A DNA stretch of 64,000 bases from Solwaraspora sp. WMMD791 (GCF_029581195.1 NZ_CP120737.1:5619001-5683000), one strand, 5' to 3'. Counted from the first letter of the stretch, positions 27,618-39,564 are shown. Notes: generated from the letters alone by a model not told the origin. Numbers and translations: made by a program.

Positions 27618-28202
27618 GTGGAGACGGCACCCTGGCTGGTGGTCGGGCTGGGCAACCCCGGCAAGGAGTACGCCCGCAACCGGCACAACGTCGGTTTCAT
27701 GGTCGCGGACCTGCTCGCCGGCCGGCTGGGCGTGCGGCTGGGCCGGCACCGGCGGGCGGCGGCCGAGACCGGTGAGGGTCGGCTCGGCCTCGGCGGGCCG
27801 AAGCTGGTGCTGGCGAAGCCGCTGACGTACATGAACCTCTCCGGGGCGCCGGTGGCGTCGCTGGCCCAGTTCTACAAGGTACCGGTCGATCAGATCGTGG
27901 CGGTTCACGACGAGCTCGACATCGACTACGGTCGGCTGCGAGCGAAACAGGGCGGCGGCGAGGGCGGCCACAACGGGCTGCGCTCCATGTCCCGGTCGCT
28001 GGGCAGCAAGGAGTACCTGCGGGTCAGGTTCGGTATCGGGCGTCCGCCCGGCCGGCAGGACCCCGCCGACTACGTATTGTCGGATTTCTCGACAACTGAA
28101 CGCAAGGAACTCGAATTTCTCGTCGATCGGGCCGCTGACCTGGTGGAAGCGGTGGTCGTCCGGGGTCTCGAGTGGGCCCAGAACACGTACCACAGCACGT
28201 GA
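27618..28202 (+). CDS. pth: Peptidyl-tRNA hydrolase
   Basis: A 194-residue enzyme that frees tRNA from stalled peptidyl-tRNA. Motifs: [21 protein letters not shown] (first 25 residues, catalytic His in RHNVG), [10 protein letters not shown] (about 66), [12 protein letters not shown] (about 95) and [12 protein letters not shown] (about 110). I prefer the second of two tandem GTG codons (27618) because GGAGG at 27609-27613 is better spaced. It follows rplY by 78 bases and is probably cotranscribed. Confidence 0.95.
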   Translation: METAPWLVVGLGNPGKEYARNRHNVGFMVADLLAGRLGVRLGRHRRAAAETGEGRLGLGGPKLVLAKPLTYMNLSGAPVASLAQFYKVPVDQIVAVHDELDIDYGRLRAKQGGGEGGHNGLRSMSRSLGSKEYLRVRFGIGRPPGRQDPADYVLSDFSTTERKELEFLVDRAADLVEAVVVRGLEWAQNTYHST

Positions 28203-28314
28203 ACGAAAACCGTGGCGTTACATCTGGGCGGTTGGATCGTGAACCGGGCAGGACCCTGTCCGTGGACTGCGGGGGGAGAGCCCGGCGTCGCCGGGTAGGC
28301 AGGAGAGGAGCCAG

Positions 28315-29148
28315 ATGAGCACGCCACCGGTAACCGACGCCGCGTTCGCCCGATGGCTCGCCGGGCGCGCCGGCGAGTCGCTGCTACAGGTCCGCCAGGA
28401 GCTGGGGTATGCCGACCCGGCCGCTCTCAAGGCGGCCGGTGACAAGATCTCGCACGACCTGCTCCGCACCGAGCTGGCCCGCTGGCGGCCGGCGGACGCG
28501 GTGCTGTCGGAGGAGGACGACGGTTCCCGTCAGGCCCTGTCGGCGGAGGATTCCGCCGACGCCGGCCCGTCGCGGCTGACCGCCGACCGGGTCTGGATCA
28601 TCGATCCGCTCGACGGTACCCGGGAGTTCTCCGAGGAGGGTCGCGCCGACTGGGCGGTGCACGTGGCGCTCTGGTCCCGCAACGGGTCCACCCCGCACCG
28701 GCTGGTCGCCGGAGCGGTGGGGCTGCCGGCCCAGCACCGCACGATCAGCACCGAGCATCCGCCGCCGTACCCGCCGATGCCGGCCCCCGGTGCCGGTGGC
28801 GGCGCGATCCGGCTGGCCGCCAGCCGTAGCCGCCCGCCGGCGTTCGTCACGGCGCTCGCCGCCGACCTGGACGCCGAGCTGGTGCCGATGGGGTCGGCCG
28901 GGGCCAAGATCGCTGCGGTGATCGCCGGTGACGCCGACGCCTATGTGCACGCCGGCGGCCAGTACGAATGGGATTCGGCTGCCCCTGTCGCCGTGGCTAC
29001 CGCCACCGGCCTGCACGCCTCGCGGATCGACGGATCCCCGTTGCGGTACAACGAGGCCAACCCGCGACTGCCGGATCTGGTGGTCTGTCGACGAGATCTT
29101 GCCAGCAAACTGCTCGCAGCGTTGCGGCAGCATCTGCAGGTATCCTGA
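28315..29148 (+). CDS. cysQ: 3'(2'),5'-bisphosphate nucleotidase, CysQ/inositol-monophosphatase family
   Basis: A 277-residue phosphatase of the IMPase fold that removes the 3' phosphate from PAP/PAPS made in sulfate assimilation. Metal ligands are visible in LSEEDD (about residue 64) and WIIDPLDGTREF (about 94), and the C-terminal YEWDSAAPVAVA motif (about 219) closes the site. An AGGAGAGGAG ribosome site precedes the ATG. The cysD and cysN genes follow within 90 bases, which supports a sulfur role over inositol phosphate hydrolysis. Confidence 0.9.
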   Translation: MSTPPVTDAAFARWLAGRAGESLLQVRQELGYADPAALKAAGDKISHDLLRTELARWRPADAVLSEEDDGSRQALSAEDSADAGPSRLTADRVWIIDPLDGTREFSEEGRADWAVHVALWSRNGSTPHRLVAGAVGLPAQHRTISTEHPPPYPPMPAPGAGGGAIRLAASRSRPPAFVTALAADLDAELVPMGSAGAKIAAVIAGDADAYVHAGGQYEWDSAAPVAVATATGLHASRIDGSPLRYNEANPRLPDLVVCRRDLASKLLAALRQHLQVS

Positions 29149-29235
29149 CCTCTGATCTCCAGCTTGCCAACCGGAAAGGTCTGGTATTCGGATGACCAAG
29201 CTTCGGACCGCCCGCCACGACCGGAGGTGGCTGTG

Positions 29236-30147
29236 ATGAGTGGCGCCACCGCGTACCGTGTCTCCCACCTCGACGCGCTGGAGTCGGAGAGCATCTTCGT
29301 CATGCGCGAGGTCGTCGCCGAGCTGGAGCGCCCGGTGCTGCTCTTCTCCGGCGGCAAGGATTCGATCGTGATGCTGCGCCTGGCGCAGAAGGCGTTCGCT
29401 CCGGCCCGGATCCCGTTCCCGGTGATGCATGTCGACACCGGGCACAACTTCCAGGAGGTGCTCGACTACCGGGACCGCCGGGTCGACGAGCTCGGCCTGC
29501 AGTTGGTCGTGGCCAGCGTGCCGGAGGCGCTCGAGTCCGGCCTGGTGCACGAGTCGCCCGACGGGATGCGTAACCGCATCCAGACCCCGGTGCTGCTGGC
29601 TGCGGTCGAGAAGTACCGGTTCGACGCCCTGTTCGGTGGGGCCCGCCGGGACGAGGAGAAGGCCCGGGCCAAGGAGCGGGTCTTCTCGTTCCGCGACGAG
29701 TTCGGCCAGTGGGACCCGAAGAACCAGCGGCCGGAGCTGTGGTCGCTGTACAACGGCCGGCACCACCCGGGTGAGTCGATCCGGGTCTTCCCGCTGTCGA
29801 ACTGGACCGAGCTGGACGTGTGGCACTACATCGCCCGCGAGCAGATCGAGCTGCCGTCGATCTACTTCGCCCACGAGCGCGAGGTGATCGAACGCGACGG
29901 CATGCTGTACGCCGTCAACGAGTTCATCCAGCCCCGTTCCGGCGAGACCCCGTTCATCGAACAGGTCCGCTACCGTACGGTGGGTGACGCCTCCTGCACG
30001 GCGGCGGTGCGCTCCCCGGCGGACACCGTCGACAAGGTGATCGACGAGGTCGCCGCCACCCGGATCACCGAGCGCGGGGCGACCCGTGGCGACGACCGGG
30101 TCAGTGAGGCCGCCATGGAGGACCGCAAGCGGGAGGGCTACTTCTGA
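29236..30147 (+). CDS. cysD: Sulfate adenylyltransferase subunit 2
   Basis: A 303-residue PP-loop ATPase subunit that joins AMP to sulfate to give APS. It shows the PP-loop LLFSGGKDSIVMLRLA (about residue 35), HVDTGHNFQEVLDYRD (about 62), GGARRDEEKARAKERVFSFRD (starting about 134) and FPLSNWTELDVWHYI (about 181). ATG 29236 is used with GGAGG eight bases upstream; a GTG one codon earlier is also possible. Its stop overlaps the cysN start by one base. Confidence 0.96.
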   Translation: MSGATAYRVSHLDALESESIFVMREVVAELERPVLLFSGGKDSIVMLRLAQKAFAPARIPFPVMHVDTGHNFQEVLDYRDRRVDELGLQLVVASVPEALESGLVHESPDGMRNRIQTPVLLAAVEKYRFDALFGGARRDEEKARAKERVFSFRDEFGQWDPKNQRPELWSLYNGRHHPGESIRVFPLSNWTELDVWHYIAREQIELPSIYFAHEREVIERDGMLYAVNEFIQPRSGETPFIEQVRYRTVGDASCTAAVRSPADTVDKVIDEVAATRITERGATRGDDRVSEAAMEDRKREGYF

Positions 30148-31436
30148 TGACGGTGACGGCTGACGCCCCCACCACCCGGGCCATGGACCTGCTGCGGTTC
30201 GCCACCGCCGGCAGCGTCGACGACGGCAAGTCGACCCTGATCGGCCGGCTGCTCTACGACACCAAGTCGCTCTTCACCGACCAGCTGGAAGCGGTCGAGG
30301 CGGTCAGCGCGGCCCGGGGTGACGAGTACACCAACCTGGCGCTGCTGACCGACGGCCTGCGGGCCGAGCGGGAGCAGGGCATCACGATCGACGTCGCCTA
30401 CCGCTACTTCGCCACCCCCCGGCGCAAGTTCATCATCGCCGACACCCCGGGGCACATCCAGTACACCCGCAACATGGTCACCGGTGCCTCCACGGCGGAT
30501 CTGGCGTTGATCCTGGTCGACGCCCGTAAGGGTCTGGTCGAGCAGTCCCGCCGGCACGCGTTCCTCTGCTCGCTGCTGCGGGTGCCGCACCTGGTGCTCT
30601 GCGTCAACAAGATGGACCTGGTCGACTGGGACCAGTCGGTGTTCGAGGCGATCGCCGACGAGTTCACCACGTTCGCCGCCAAGCTGGAGGCGCCGGACCT
30701 GTCGGTCATTCCGATCTCCGCGCTGCACGGCGACAACATCGCCACCCGGTCGGAGAAGACCCCCTGGTACGAAGGCCCGTCGCTGCTGCACCACCTGGAG
30801 CACGTGCACATCGCCTCGGACCGTAACCTGGTCGACGTCCGGTTCCCGGTGCAGTACGTGATCCGGCCACAGTCGACGGTCGTCACCGACTACCGGGGCT
30901 ACGCCGGGCAGGTCGCCTCCGGGGTGCTCAAGCCGGGCGACGAGATCATGGTGCTGCCGTCCGGGTTGACCAGCACCATCGCCAGCATCGAGACCGCCGA
31001 CGGACCGGTCGACGAGGCGTTCCCGCCGATGTCGGTCACCGTACGCCTCACCGACGAGCTGGACATCTCCCGTGGCGACCTGATCTGCCGGCCGCACAAC
31101 GCGCCCACCCCGGCCCAGGACATCGAGGCGATGATCTGCTGGATGGACGAGTCACGGCCGTTGCAGGTCGGTGCGAAGTACGCGATCAAGCACACCACCC
31201 GCAGCGCCCGCGCCGTGGTCCGTGGCGTGCAGTACCGGCTGGACGTCAACAGCCTGCACCGTGACGAGACGGCCAGCCAGCTCGGCCTCAACGACATCGG
31301 CCGGGTCAAGTTCCGCACCACGGTGCCGCTGCTGACCGACGAGTACCGGCGCAACCGCACCACCGGCGGGTTCATCCTGGTCGACGAGTCGACCAACCGG
31401 ACCGCCGCCGCCGGCATGATCATCGAAGCCGGCTGA
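30147..31436 (+). CDS. cysN: Sulfate adenylyltransferase subunit 1 (GTPase)
   Basis: A 429-residue EF-Tu-like GTPase that drives APS formation by CysD. G motifs: GSVDDGKST (about residue 18), DTPGH (about 98), NKMD (about 154). Domains two and three follow normally. There is no fused CysC kinase, so APS kinase must be elsewhere or APS is reduced directly. It ends the cysQ-cysD-cysN run and is followed by a strong bidirectional hairpin. Confidence 0.96.
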   Translation: MTVTADAPTTRAMDLLRFATAGSVDDGKSTLIGRLLYDTKSLFTDQLEAVEAVSAARGDEYTNLALLTDGLRAEREQGITIDVAYRYFATPRRKFIIADTPGHIQYTRNMVTGASTADLALILVDARKGLVEQSRRHAFLCSLLRVPHLVLCVNKMDLVDWDQSVFEAIADEFTTFAAKLEAPDLSVIPISALHGDNIATRSEKTPWYEGPSLLHHLEHVHIASDRNLVDVRFPVQYVIRPQSTVVTDYRGYAGQVASGVLKPGDEIMVLPSGLTSTIASIETADGPVDEAFPPMSVTVRLTDELDISRGDLICRPHNAPTPAQDIEAMICWMDESRPLQVGAKYAIKHTTRSARAVVRGVQYRLDVNSLHRDETASQLGLNDIGRVKFRTTVPLLTDEYRRNRTTGGFILVDESTNRTAAAGMIIEAG

Positions 31437-31446
31437 CCAGGGCAAC

Positions 31447-31488
31447 CCGGTCGGGTTCCGTCCGTGCTGCACGACGGGACCCGACCGG
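31447..31488. terminator. Bidirectional terminator between cysN and the convergent gene
   Basis: A 16-bp stem with one wobble pair, arms 31447-31462 and 31473-31488 (CCGGTCGGG...CCCGACCGG), loop of ten bases. It lies in the 58-bp gap between convergent stops. Confidence 0.75.
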
Positions 31489-31494
31489 CTGCGC

Positions 31495-32046
31495 TCACCA
31501 GCGCCCGTAGACCGGTGCGCGGCCGCCGGCCAGCGCGCTGAGCACCGCCACGATGTCGGCGCTGCGCCGGTCCAGCAGCATCGTCGGCACCATCAACCGG
31601 GCTCCCGGCGGGACCGCCGGATGCGGGGTCTGAGCGTCGATGCAGATCAGATCCTCACACCAGGTACGCCGGACCAGCACCGCCGACACCGCGTCCCACG
31701 GCAACCAGACCGGGTTCACCCGGAAACTGCCGTTGGCCACCCACACCCCGGTCCGGTCGGCGGCCAGCACCGGCCCCCGGCCGGTGAACCGCCCGTGCCA
31801 CAGCGCCACCGTCGCCGCCAGCACCGCGCCGAGCAGCAGCACCGGTACGCCGACCAGCGCGGCGGTGAACACCCGGCCCACCTGTGCCTCCCGGGCGACC
31901 AGGTAACCGACCCCGCCGAGCAGCCCGCCGGCCAGCAGCCAGCCGACGCCGGCCAGCGCGCCAGCGGTGGCCAGGAACCTCGACCCGTCGATCCGGACCA
32001 GGAACGGGGCGTCCCCGGACAGCCGGTCGGTCAACTGCTGCACCAC
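31495..32046 (-). CDS. Hypothetical membrane protein with PH-like C-terminal half
   Basis: A 183-residue protein with two transmembrane helices (LATAGALAGVGWLLAGGLLG near 27; ALVGVPVLLLGAVLAATVAL near 63) and a beta-rich cytoplasmic half (VWVANGSFRVNPVWLPWDAVSAVLV) like the bacterial PH domains of membrane proteins. GGAGG lies seven bases before the first of two GTG codons (32046). Function unknown. Confidence 0.7.
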   Translation of the reverse strand: MVQQLTDRLSGDAPFLVRIDGSRFLATAGALAGVGWLLAGGLLGGVGYLVAREAQVGRVFTAALVGVPVLLLGAVLAATVALWHGRFTGRGPVLAADRTGVWVANGSFRVNPVWLPWDAVSAVLVRRTWCEDLICIDAQTPHPAVPPGARLMVPTMLLDRRSADIVAVLSALAGGRAPVYGRW

Positions 32047-32089
32047 GGGGCAACCTCCACCGTCGCCGGTCTACTGTGTTGCGGCGAGG

Positions 32090-33327
32090 TTAGTGGATCC
32101 GTTCGGCTCCGGCACAGGGCAGGGCGGTGAAGCTGACCGGTGTGGCGAAACCGTTGTCGGCGTACGCCGCCGCGACGGCGGCCGCCACCGTCCCGGCGGC
32201 GTCGGCATCGACCAGCGCCAACACACAGCCGCCGAACCCGCCGCCGGTCATCCGGGCCCCGTACGCCCCGGCGGCCAGCGCCGCGGTCACCGCGACGTCC
32301 ACCTCCGGCACGGTGATCTCGAAGTCGTCGCGCATCGAGGCGTGCGAGGCGGTCAGCAGCGGCCCGATCTCGCGGACCTGCCCGGAGTGCAGCAGCGCGA
32401 CGGTGTCGCGGACCCGCTGGTTCTCGGTGACCACGTGGCGCACCCGCCGACGGGTGGTGTCGTCGGGCAGCCGGTCCAGCGCCGCCGGCAGGGCGTCGAC
32501 GCCGACGTCGCGCAACGCCGGTACGCCGAGCACCGTCGCGGCCTGCTCGCAGGCGGCCCGCCGGGCGGCGTACTCGCCGGAGACGTGCCGGTGCGGGGCC
32601 TGGGTGTCGACGACCAGCACCGCCAGCCCGGCGGCGGCCAGGTCGAACGGGATCTGGTCCACCTCGAGGGAACGGCAGTCCAGGAACAGGGCGTGCCCGG
32701 CCCGGCAGCGGATCGACGCCGACTGGTCCATGATCCCGCAGGGCACCCCGGCGTAGACGTTCTCCGCCCGCTGGGCGAGCGCCGGCCGCTGGTCGACCGG
32801 CAGCCGGTCGGTGCCGACGCCGCCGAGGTCGGCCAGGGCGGTCAGCACCGCCGCTTCCAGCGCGGCCGACGAGGACAGGCCGGCACCCAGCGGTACGTCG
32901 GAGGCGATCGCCAGTCGGGCGGCCGGTACGGCGTACCCGGCCTCGCGCAACGCCCAGACGACCCCGGCGACGTAGCCGCCCCAGCCGTCGACCGCGCCGG
33001 GCCGGTCCGCGTCGGCGGCACTGATCACGATCTGCTCGTCGGACTGCTCCGACCAGACCGTCCAGCCCTGGTCCGCCTGCTCTGCCGGCTCGGCCTGCTC
33101 CGCCGGGCTCGCCGCGACGACGGTGCGGTGCGGCAGGGCGAACGGCAGCACGAAGCCGTCGTTGTAGTCGGTGTGTTCGCCGATCAGGTTGACCCGGCCC
33201 GGGGCGGCCCAGACCCCGGCCGGGGGGCCGCCGTACCGCCGAATGAAGCCGTCGGTGGCGCGGCGGGCGACCGACGTGCCGGCCGTGACCGGTGTCTGCG
33301 GCGCGACCGGCCCGCCGGGCAGCCCGG

Positions 33328-33331
<4 letters not shown>
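32090..33331 (-). CDS. galK: Galactokinase
   Basis: A 413-residue GHMP kinase of the Leloir pathway: galactose plus ATP gives galactose-1-phosphate. The galactokinase signature GRVNLIGEHTDYNDGFVLP lies near residue 42, the ATP loop PLGAGLSSSAALEAAVL near 145, and the third motif ARMTGGGFGGCVLAL near 370. A Glu/Ala/Gln-rich insertion (EQAEPAEQADQG) near residue 85 is unusual. The GTG start overlaps the galE stop by four bases (GTGA). Confidence 0.95.
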
Positions 33332-35505
<2,174 letters not shown>

Positions 35506-35507
35506 AC

Positions 35508-36056
35508 GTGACGGCGATCGGTGCGCCGCCGGCGCCGGGGCAGCTGCGGATCGGGGTCGCGATCGACATCCCGCAGCCCTGGGGTGAGCTGCTCACCCGG
35601 CGGCGGGCCGAGGCCGGGGATCCGGCGGCCGAGTACGTGCCCGCGCACATCACTCTGCTCGGCCCGACCGACATCGTCGAACACCAGCTCGCGCAGGTCG
35701 AGGCGCATCTGTCGGCGGTGGCGGCGGCTCATCCGCCGTACCCGTTGCATCTGCGCGGCACCGGCACCTTCCGGCCGATCACCGACGTCGTCTTCGTGGC
35801 CGTCGCCGCCGGGATCAGCGAATGCGAACTGCTCGCCGCCGAGATCGGCTCGGTCGACGAACTGACCCGCAACAGCCCGTTCCCGTACCACCCGCACGTC
35901 ACCGTCGCACAGAACGTGCCAGCCGACGCGCTGGACAAGGTCTACGACGACCTCGCCGGGTTCGAGGCGCAGTTCGACGTCGACGGGTTCACCCTCTTCT
36001 CGCACAGCGGCGAAGGCCGCTGGCAGCCGCGCCGCGACTTCGCCCTCGGCGGCTGA
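35508..36056 (+). CDS. 2'-5' RNA ligase-family protein (2H phosphoesterase)
   Basis: A 182-residue 2H phosphoesterase. The two HxT/S catalytic motifs are HITLLGPTDI (about residue 47) and HVTVAQN (about 131). Members cleave cyclic phosphates or join 2'-5' RNA ends; the substrate is not known. It starts three bases after trpS and shares its operon. Confidence 0.88.
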   Translation: MTAIGAPPAPGQLRIGVAIDIPQPWGELLTRRRAEAGDPAAEYVPAHITLLGPTDIVEHQLAQVEAHLSAVAAAHPPYPLHLRGTGTFRPITDVVFVAVAAGISECELLAAEIGSVDELTRNSPFPYHPHVTVAQNVPADALDKVYDDLAGFEAQFDVDGFTLFSHSGEGRWQPRRDFALGG

Positions 36057-36123
36057 CCGTGCCTGGCGGCCGACTGCGCCGCCACGGGCCGGTCGACCGT
36101 GCCTGGCGGCCGACCGCGCCGCG
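36055..36123 (+). repeat. Two near-identical 29-base direct repeats, period 40
   Basis: The sequence starting GACCGTGCCTGGCGGCCGAC occurs at 36055 and again at 36095, with one mismatch over about 29 bases. It fills the gap between the RNA ligase-like gene and the YihY gene. Confidence 0.8.
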
Positions 36124-36141
36124 ATAGGCCAGGATGACGGC

Positions 36142-37494
36142 GTGAACCTCATCGAGCGGGCCGAGGCCGCCGCCACCCGTGGCATCGACCGGGTCCGGGC
36201 CCGGTCCGCGCGCGTCGACCACCTGTGGCGGGCCGGCGAACGGTACAACGAGGTGCTCGCCGGGCGGCTGGCGGCGGCCATCGCCTACTACGGCTTCTTT
36301 GCCGTCTTCGCCCTCGGCCTGGTCGCCTACTGGGCGTTCGGCGCGGTGGTGGAGGGCAACGCCGAGGTATCCGCGGCGGTGGCCGACTTCCTGCTGCAGA
36401 ACCTGCCGTTTCTCGACCTGGCGCAGATCCAGCAGAACAGTGGCCGGGTCGGGGTCGTCGGCCTGGTGCTGCTCGGGCTGACCGGCATCGGCTGGGTCGA
36501 GGCGATCCGTTCGTCGCAGCGGCTGATCCACCGCCTCGACCAGCAGCCGGGCTACATCGGCGTACGGCAGGTGGTCGACCTGGTCGTGCTGGTCGGGGTG
36601 TTCCTGCTGCTCGGTGTCTCGGTCGGGGCGATCGACGCGCTGCGCTCGTTGCTGCGCTGGATGCTCGGTGAGCACTCGGTCGCCACCACCGTCTCCAGCG
36701 CGCTGCTCGCCATCGTGATCAACATGGTGCTGGCCGCCGCGCTGCTGGTCGTGGTGCCGCGACTGCGGTTGGCACCCCGGCGGCTGGTGGCCCCGATCAT
36801 CGGGGTGGCGCTGGGCATCACCGTGCTCAACACGGTGGGCCGGTTCTACGTGGTCCGCTTCGAGCGCAATCCCGCGTACACGGTGGTGGCCGGCGCCGTC
36901 GGTCTGTTGATCTACCTCTACCTGCTGAACCAGCTGCTGCTGTTCGGCGCGGCGCTCGCCGCGACCAGCCGGCACGGCCGGGTCGTCGACGCCGCCGCCC
37001 CGGCGGTCGCGCCAAAAGTGGTAAATAACGTAAAAGCCATCGGCGGTACGCGGCGGGCCACGATGATCGGTCGCGTGGGTGCACTAGTCACGCTGGAACT
37101 GCCGGACGACTCGCCGGCACACACGATGCCGTGGATCATCACGTTCGGCCCGCTGGGCGAGCAGGACGGTGACTGGGAGCCGGTGGTGTGCGGGCCGTAC
37201 GAGCGGGCACACGCCCTCGCGCTGGCCGAGACCGTGGTGGCCGACGAGGAGCTGATGGCGGTCGTCGAACCGCTGCTGACCCTGGTCACCGTGGAGGAGA
37301 TCCGGGCCGAGATCGCCGCCACCCAGGCCGCCGGTCAGGAGGAGGCCGCCGAGTACGACGACCTCGAGGACCTGGTCGGTGGTGCCGACGACGAGCCGGA
37401 GGAACGGCACGTGGAGCCCTCACCGCCGCCGTCACCCGAGGAGGTACGGGCCGGCATGGCCCGCATCGCCGGCATCCTGACCACCCTGAACTGA
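36142..37494 (+). CDS. YihY/BrkB-family inner membrane protein with soluble C-terminal domain
   Basis: A 450-residue protein. Residues about 30-285 form the YihY domain with six transmembrane helices (RLAAAIAYYGFFAVFALGLV, GVVGLVLLGLTGIGWVEAI, LYLLNQLLLFGAALA). After a short linker (PKVVNNVKAIGGTRRATMIG) comes a soluble domain of about 145 residues with VTLELPDDSPAHTMPWIITFGP and a long acidic helix. The family was once called ribonuclease BN, but is now thought to be membrane transport or envelope related; function unknown. CAGGAT six bases before the GTG suggests a leaderless start. Confidence 0.85.
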   Translation: MNLIERAEAAATRGIDRVRARSARVDHLWRAGERYNEVLAGRLAAAIAYYGFFAVFALGLVAYWAFGAVVEGNAEVSAAVADFLLQNLPFLDLAQIQQNSGRVGVVGLVLLGLTGIGWVEAIRSSQRLIHRLDQQPGYIGVRQVVDLVVLVGVFLLLGVSVGAIDALRSLLRWMLGEHSVATTVSSALLAIVINMVLAAALLVVVPRLRLAPRRLVAPIIGVALGITVLNTVGRFYVVRFERNPAYTVVAGAVGLLIYLYLLNQLLLFGAALAATSRHGRVVDAAAPAVAPKVVNNVKAIGGTRRATMIGRVGALVTLELPDDSPAHTMPWIITFGPLGEQDGDWEPVVCGPYERAHALALAETVVADEELMAVVEPLLTLVTVEEIRAEIAATQAAGQEEAAEYDDLEDLVGGADDEPEERHVEPSPPPSPEEVRAGMARIAGILTTLN

Positions 37495-37557
37495 TCCGCG
37501 GCGACCGTGCTGCGGCCAGCTGCGCGGTGCCGTACCCGTGCCGGGCCCGGACATGGT

Positions 37558-37591
37558 GATGCCCCGGGGCCGTTTCCGGCCCCGGGGCATC
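37558..37591 (+). terminator. Perfect 15-bp hairpin after the YihY gene
   Basis: GATGCCCCGGGGCCG (37558-37572), loop TTTC, and its exact complement (37577-37591). It lies 64 bases after the YihY stop and 124 bases before the convergent glucosidase stop, so it may end both transcripts. Nothing else is seen in 37592-37714. Confidence 0.75.
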
Positions 37592-37714
37592 GTCACCACC
37601 TTCGCCCCCCACCACAAGGGGTTCCACTGCCCGGTCGCCCGGCGGCGATACCAGCTCGACGAACGACCAGGTTCTACTCGATGCTTACCCGGCTCCCGGT
37701 GCGCTAAACCATGG

Positions 37715-39403
37715 TCAGCGCGGGGCGAACCAGGCGGCGGCATCGATCGGCAGTACCGGCACCCCGTCCGGCCCGGTCGACACCGGTGCGCTGGCGAGCA
37801 GCACCGTGCCGTACCCGGGGACCGCGACCGGCGCGCCGCTGAGGTTGACCACGCAGACCAGCCCGGCCGCACCACCGTCGGATCCGGCGTCGTCGGACCT
37901 GGTGTCACCATCGCGCTGGAACGCCAGCACGCCCGGCCCGGCCTCCAGCCAGGTCAACCCGGTGCCGTCACCGGCCGGGGCGTCCCGCAGCGCCGGATGC
38001 TCGGCCCGGATGGCGAGGGCCCGCCGGTACAGCTCCAATGTCGAGTCCGGGTCGCCGGCCTGGGCCTGCGCGGTCAGCGGCGCCCAGCCGGCCGGGGCCG
38101 GCAGCCACGACGCGGTCGAGCCGGCCGGCCCGAAGCCGTACGGCGGGGCGTCGCCACTCCACGGCAGCGGCACCCGGCAGCCGTCGCGGCTGCGCCCGGT
38201 ACGGCTGAACGCCGGGTCCTGCCGCAGGTGGTCGGGCAGGTCGAGGACCTCCGGCAGGCCCAGCTCCTCACCCTGGTACAGGTAGGTGCTGCCGGGCAGG
38301 GCGAACATCAGCAGCGCGGCGGCGCGGGCCCGGCGCAGCCCGACCTCGCCGTCGCCGTACCGGGTGACGTGCCGCTGCTTGTCGTGGTTGGACAGCACCC
38401 AGGTGGTCGGCGCGCCGACGATCGACGCCTCGGCGAGCGCGGTGTCGATCACCTTGTGGAACGAGTCGGCCGACCAGGTGGCGTCGAGGAAGTCGAAGTT
38501 GAAGGCCTGGTGCAGCTCGTCCGGGCCGATGTAGCGGGCCAGCCGCTGCGGGGTCTCCGCCCACGCCTCGGCGACCGCCATCCGCCCGCCCGGGTAGCTG
38601 TCCAGGATCGGCCGCCACGCGCGGTAGATGTCGTGCACCTCGTCCTGGTCGAAGTACGGCAGCCGGCCCTTGCCGAGCAGTTCGATCTGCCGGCGGCCGG
38701 TGGTGGCCGAGGTCCAGCCGATGTCCGGCAGCCCGTCGGCCTTGATCATCCCGTGGGCGACGTCGATGCGGAACCCGTCGACGCCCCGGTCCAGCCAGAA
38801 CCGCAGGATCTGCTCGAACTCGGCCCGGACCTCGGGGTGCCGCCAGTTCAGGTCCGGCTGCGCCGGGTCGAACAGGTGCAGGTACCACTGGCCGTCGGGC
38901 AGCCGGGTCCAGGCCGGCCCGCCGAAGATCGACTCCCAGTCGTTCGGCGGCTCCGCGCCGTCGGCGCCGCGGCCGTCGCGGAACATGTACCGGTCGCGCT
39001 CCGCCGATCCGGGCGCGGCGGCGAGCGCCGCGACAAACCACGGGTGTACGTCGGACGTGTGGTTCGGCACGATGTCGACGATGATCCGCAGGCCGAGCGC
39101 GTGCGCGTCGGTGATCATCTCGTCGAAGTCGGTGAGGTCGCCGAACATCGGGTCGACCTGGCGGTAGTCGGCGACGTCGTAGCCGCCATCGACCATCGGG
39201 GAGCGGTAGAACGGGGTGAGCCAGAGCGCGTCGACGCCGAGCTCCCGCAGGTACGGCAGGCGGCTACGGATGCCCTGCAGGTCACCGATGCCGTCGCCGT
39301 CGGAGTCGGCGAAGCTGCGTACGTACACCTGGTAGACGGCGGCGGTCCGCCACCAGTCGTCGCTGGCGGTGCGCGGGTTGGCCTGGGCAGGATCGATCGT
39401 CAC
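37715..39403 (-). CDS. GH13 alpha-glucosidase (oligo-1,6/alpha-1,4 type)
   Basis: A 562-residue cytoplasmic glycoside hydrolase that frees glucose from malto- or isomalto-oligosaccharides. The four GH13 regions are DIVPNHTS (about residue 110), GFRIDVAHG with nucleophile Asp214, AEAW with acid/base Glu279, and SNHD ending at Asp341. The N-terminus WWRTAAVYQVYVRSFADSDGDGIGDLQGI is that of oligo-1,6-glucosidase/sucrose-hydrolase relatives. It has a PLP(W) insertion near 430 typical of AglA-like enzymes. It lies beyond the LacI gene and its promoter region carries a CCTTGCGCAAGG palindrome. Confidence 0.93.
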   Translation of the reverse strand: MTIDPAQANPRTASDDWWRTAAVYQVYVRSFADSDGDGIGDLQGIRSRLPYLRELGVDALWLTPFYRSPMVDGGYDVADYRQVDPMFGDLTDFDEMITDAHALGLRIIVDIVPNHTSDVHPWFVAALAAAPGSAERDRYMFRDGRGADGAEPPNDWESIFGGPAWTRLPDGQWYLHLFDPAQPDLNWRHPEVRAEFEQILRFWLDRGVDGFRIDVAHGMIKADGLPDIGWTSATTGRRQIELLGKGRLPYFDQDEVHDIYRAWRPILDSYPGGRMAVAEAWAETPQRLARYIGPDELHQAFNFDFLDATWSADSFHKVIDTALAEASIVGAPTTWVLSNHDKQRHVTRYGDGEVGLRRARAAALLMFALPGSTYLYQGEELGLPEVLDLPDHLRQDPAFSRTGRSRDGCRVPLPWSGDAPPYGFGPAGSTASWLPAPAGWAPLTAQAQAGDPDSTLELYRRALAIRAEHPALRDAPAGDGTGLTWLEAGPGVLAFQRDGDTRSDDAGSDGGAAGLVCVVNLSGAPVAVPGYGTVLLASAPVSTGPDGVPVLPIDAAAWFAPR

Positions 39404-39535
39404 GGGGTCCCCGTCCTGTCGGTGTGCGTGCTGGCCTCGCCGTTGAGTCAGCGTGGAGCGGAGCAGTGCTGGGCTCGCTATCGAGTCAGCGTGCTGCGGG
39501 TGCTGGGCTCGCTATCGAGGATGCCTGCCCGCTCC

Positions 39536-39564
39536 TGCAAGAGTCAAGCAACCCTTGCGCAAGG
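39536..39564. promoter_or_regulatory. LacI-type operator for the glucosidase gene
   Basis: CCTTGCGCAAGG (39553-39564) is a perfect 12-bp palindrome, and TGCAAG (39536-39541) is a further half-site next to the TTGACT -35 box. The same CTTGC/GCAAG half-sites recur before the malE-like gene, so one LacI repressor probably controls both. Confidence 0.6.

Noticed and set aside
37592-37714. Possible tRNA or coding end in the gap before the glucosidase stop (TACCAGCTCGACGAAC...GGTTCTACTCG)
   Set aside because: No cloverleaf can be folded: acceptor and T-arm pairings fail on both strands. No coding frame has a start.
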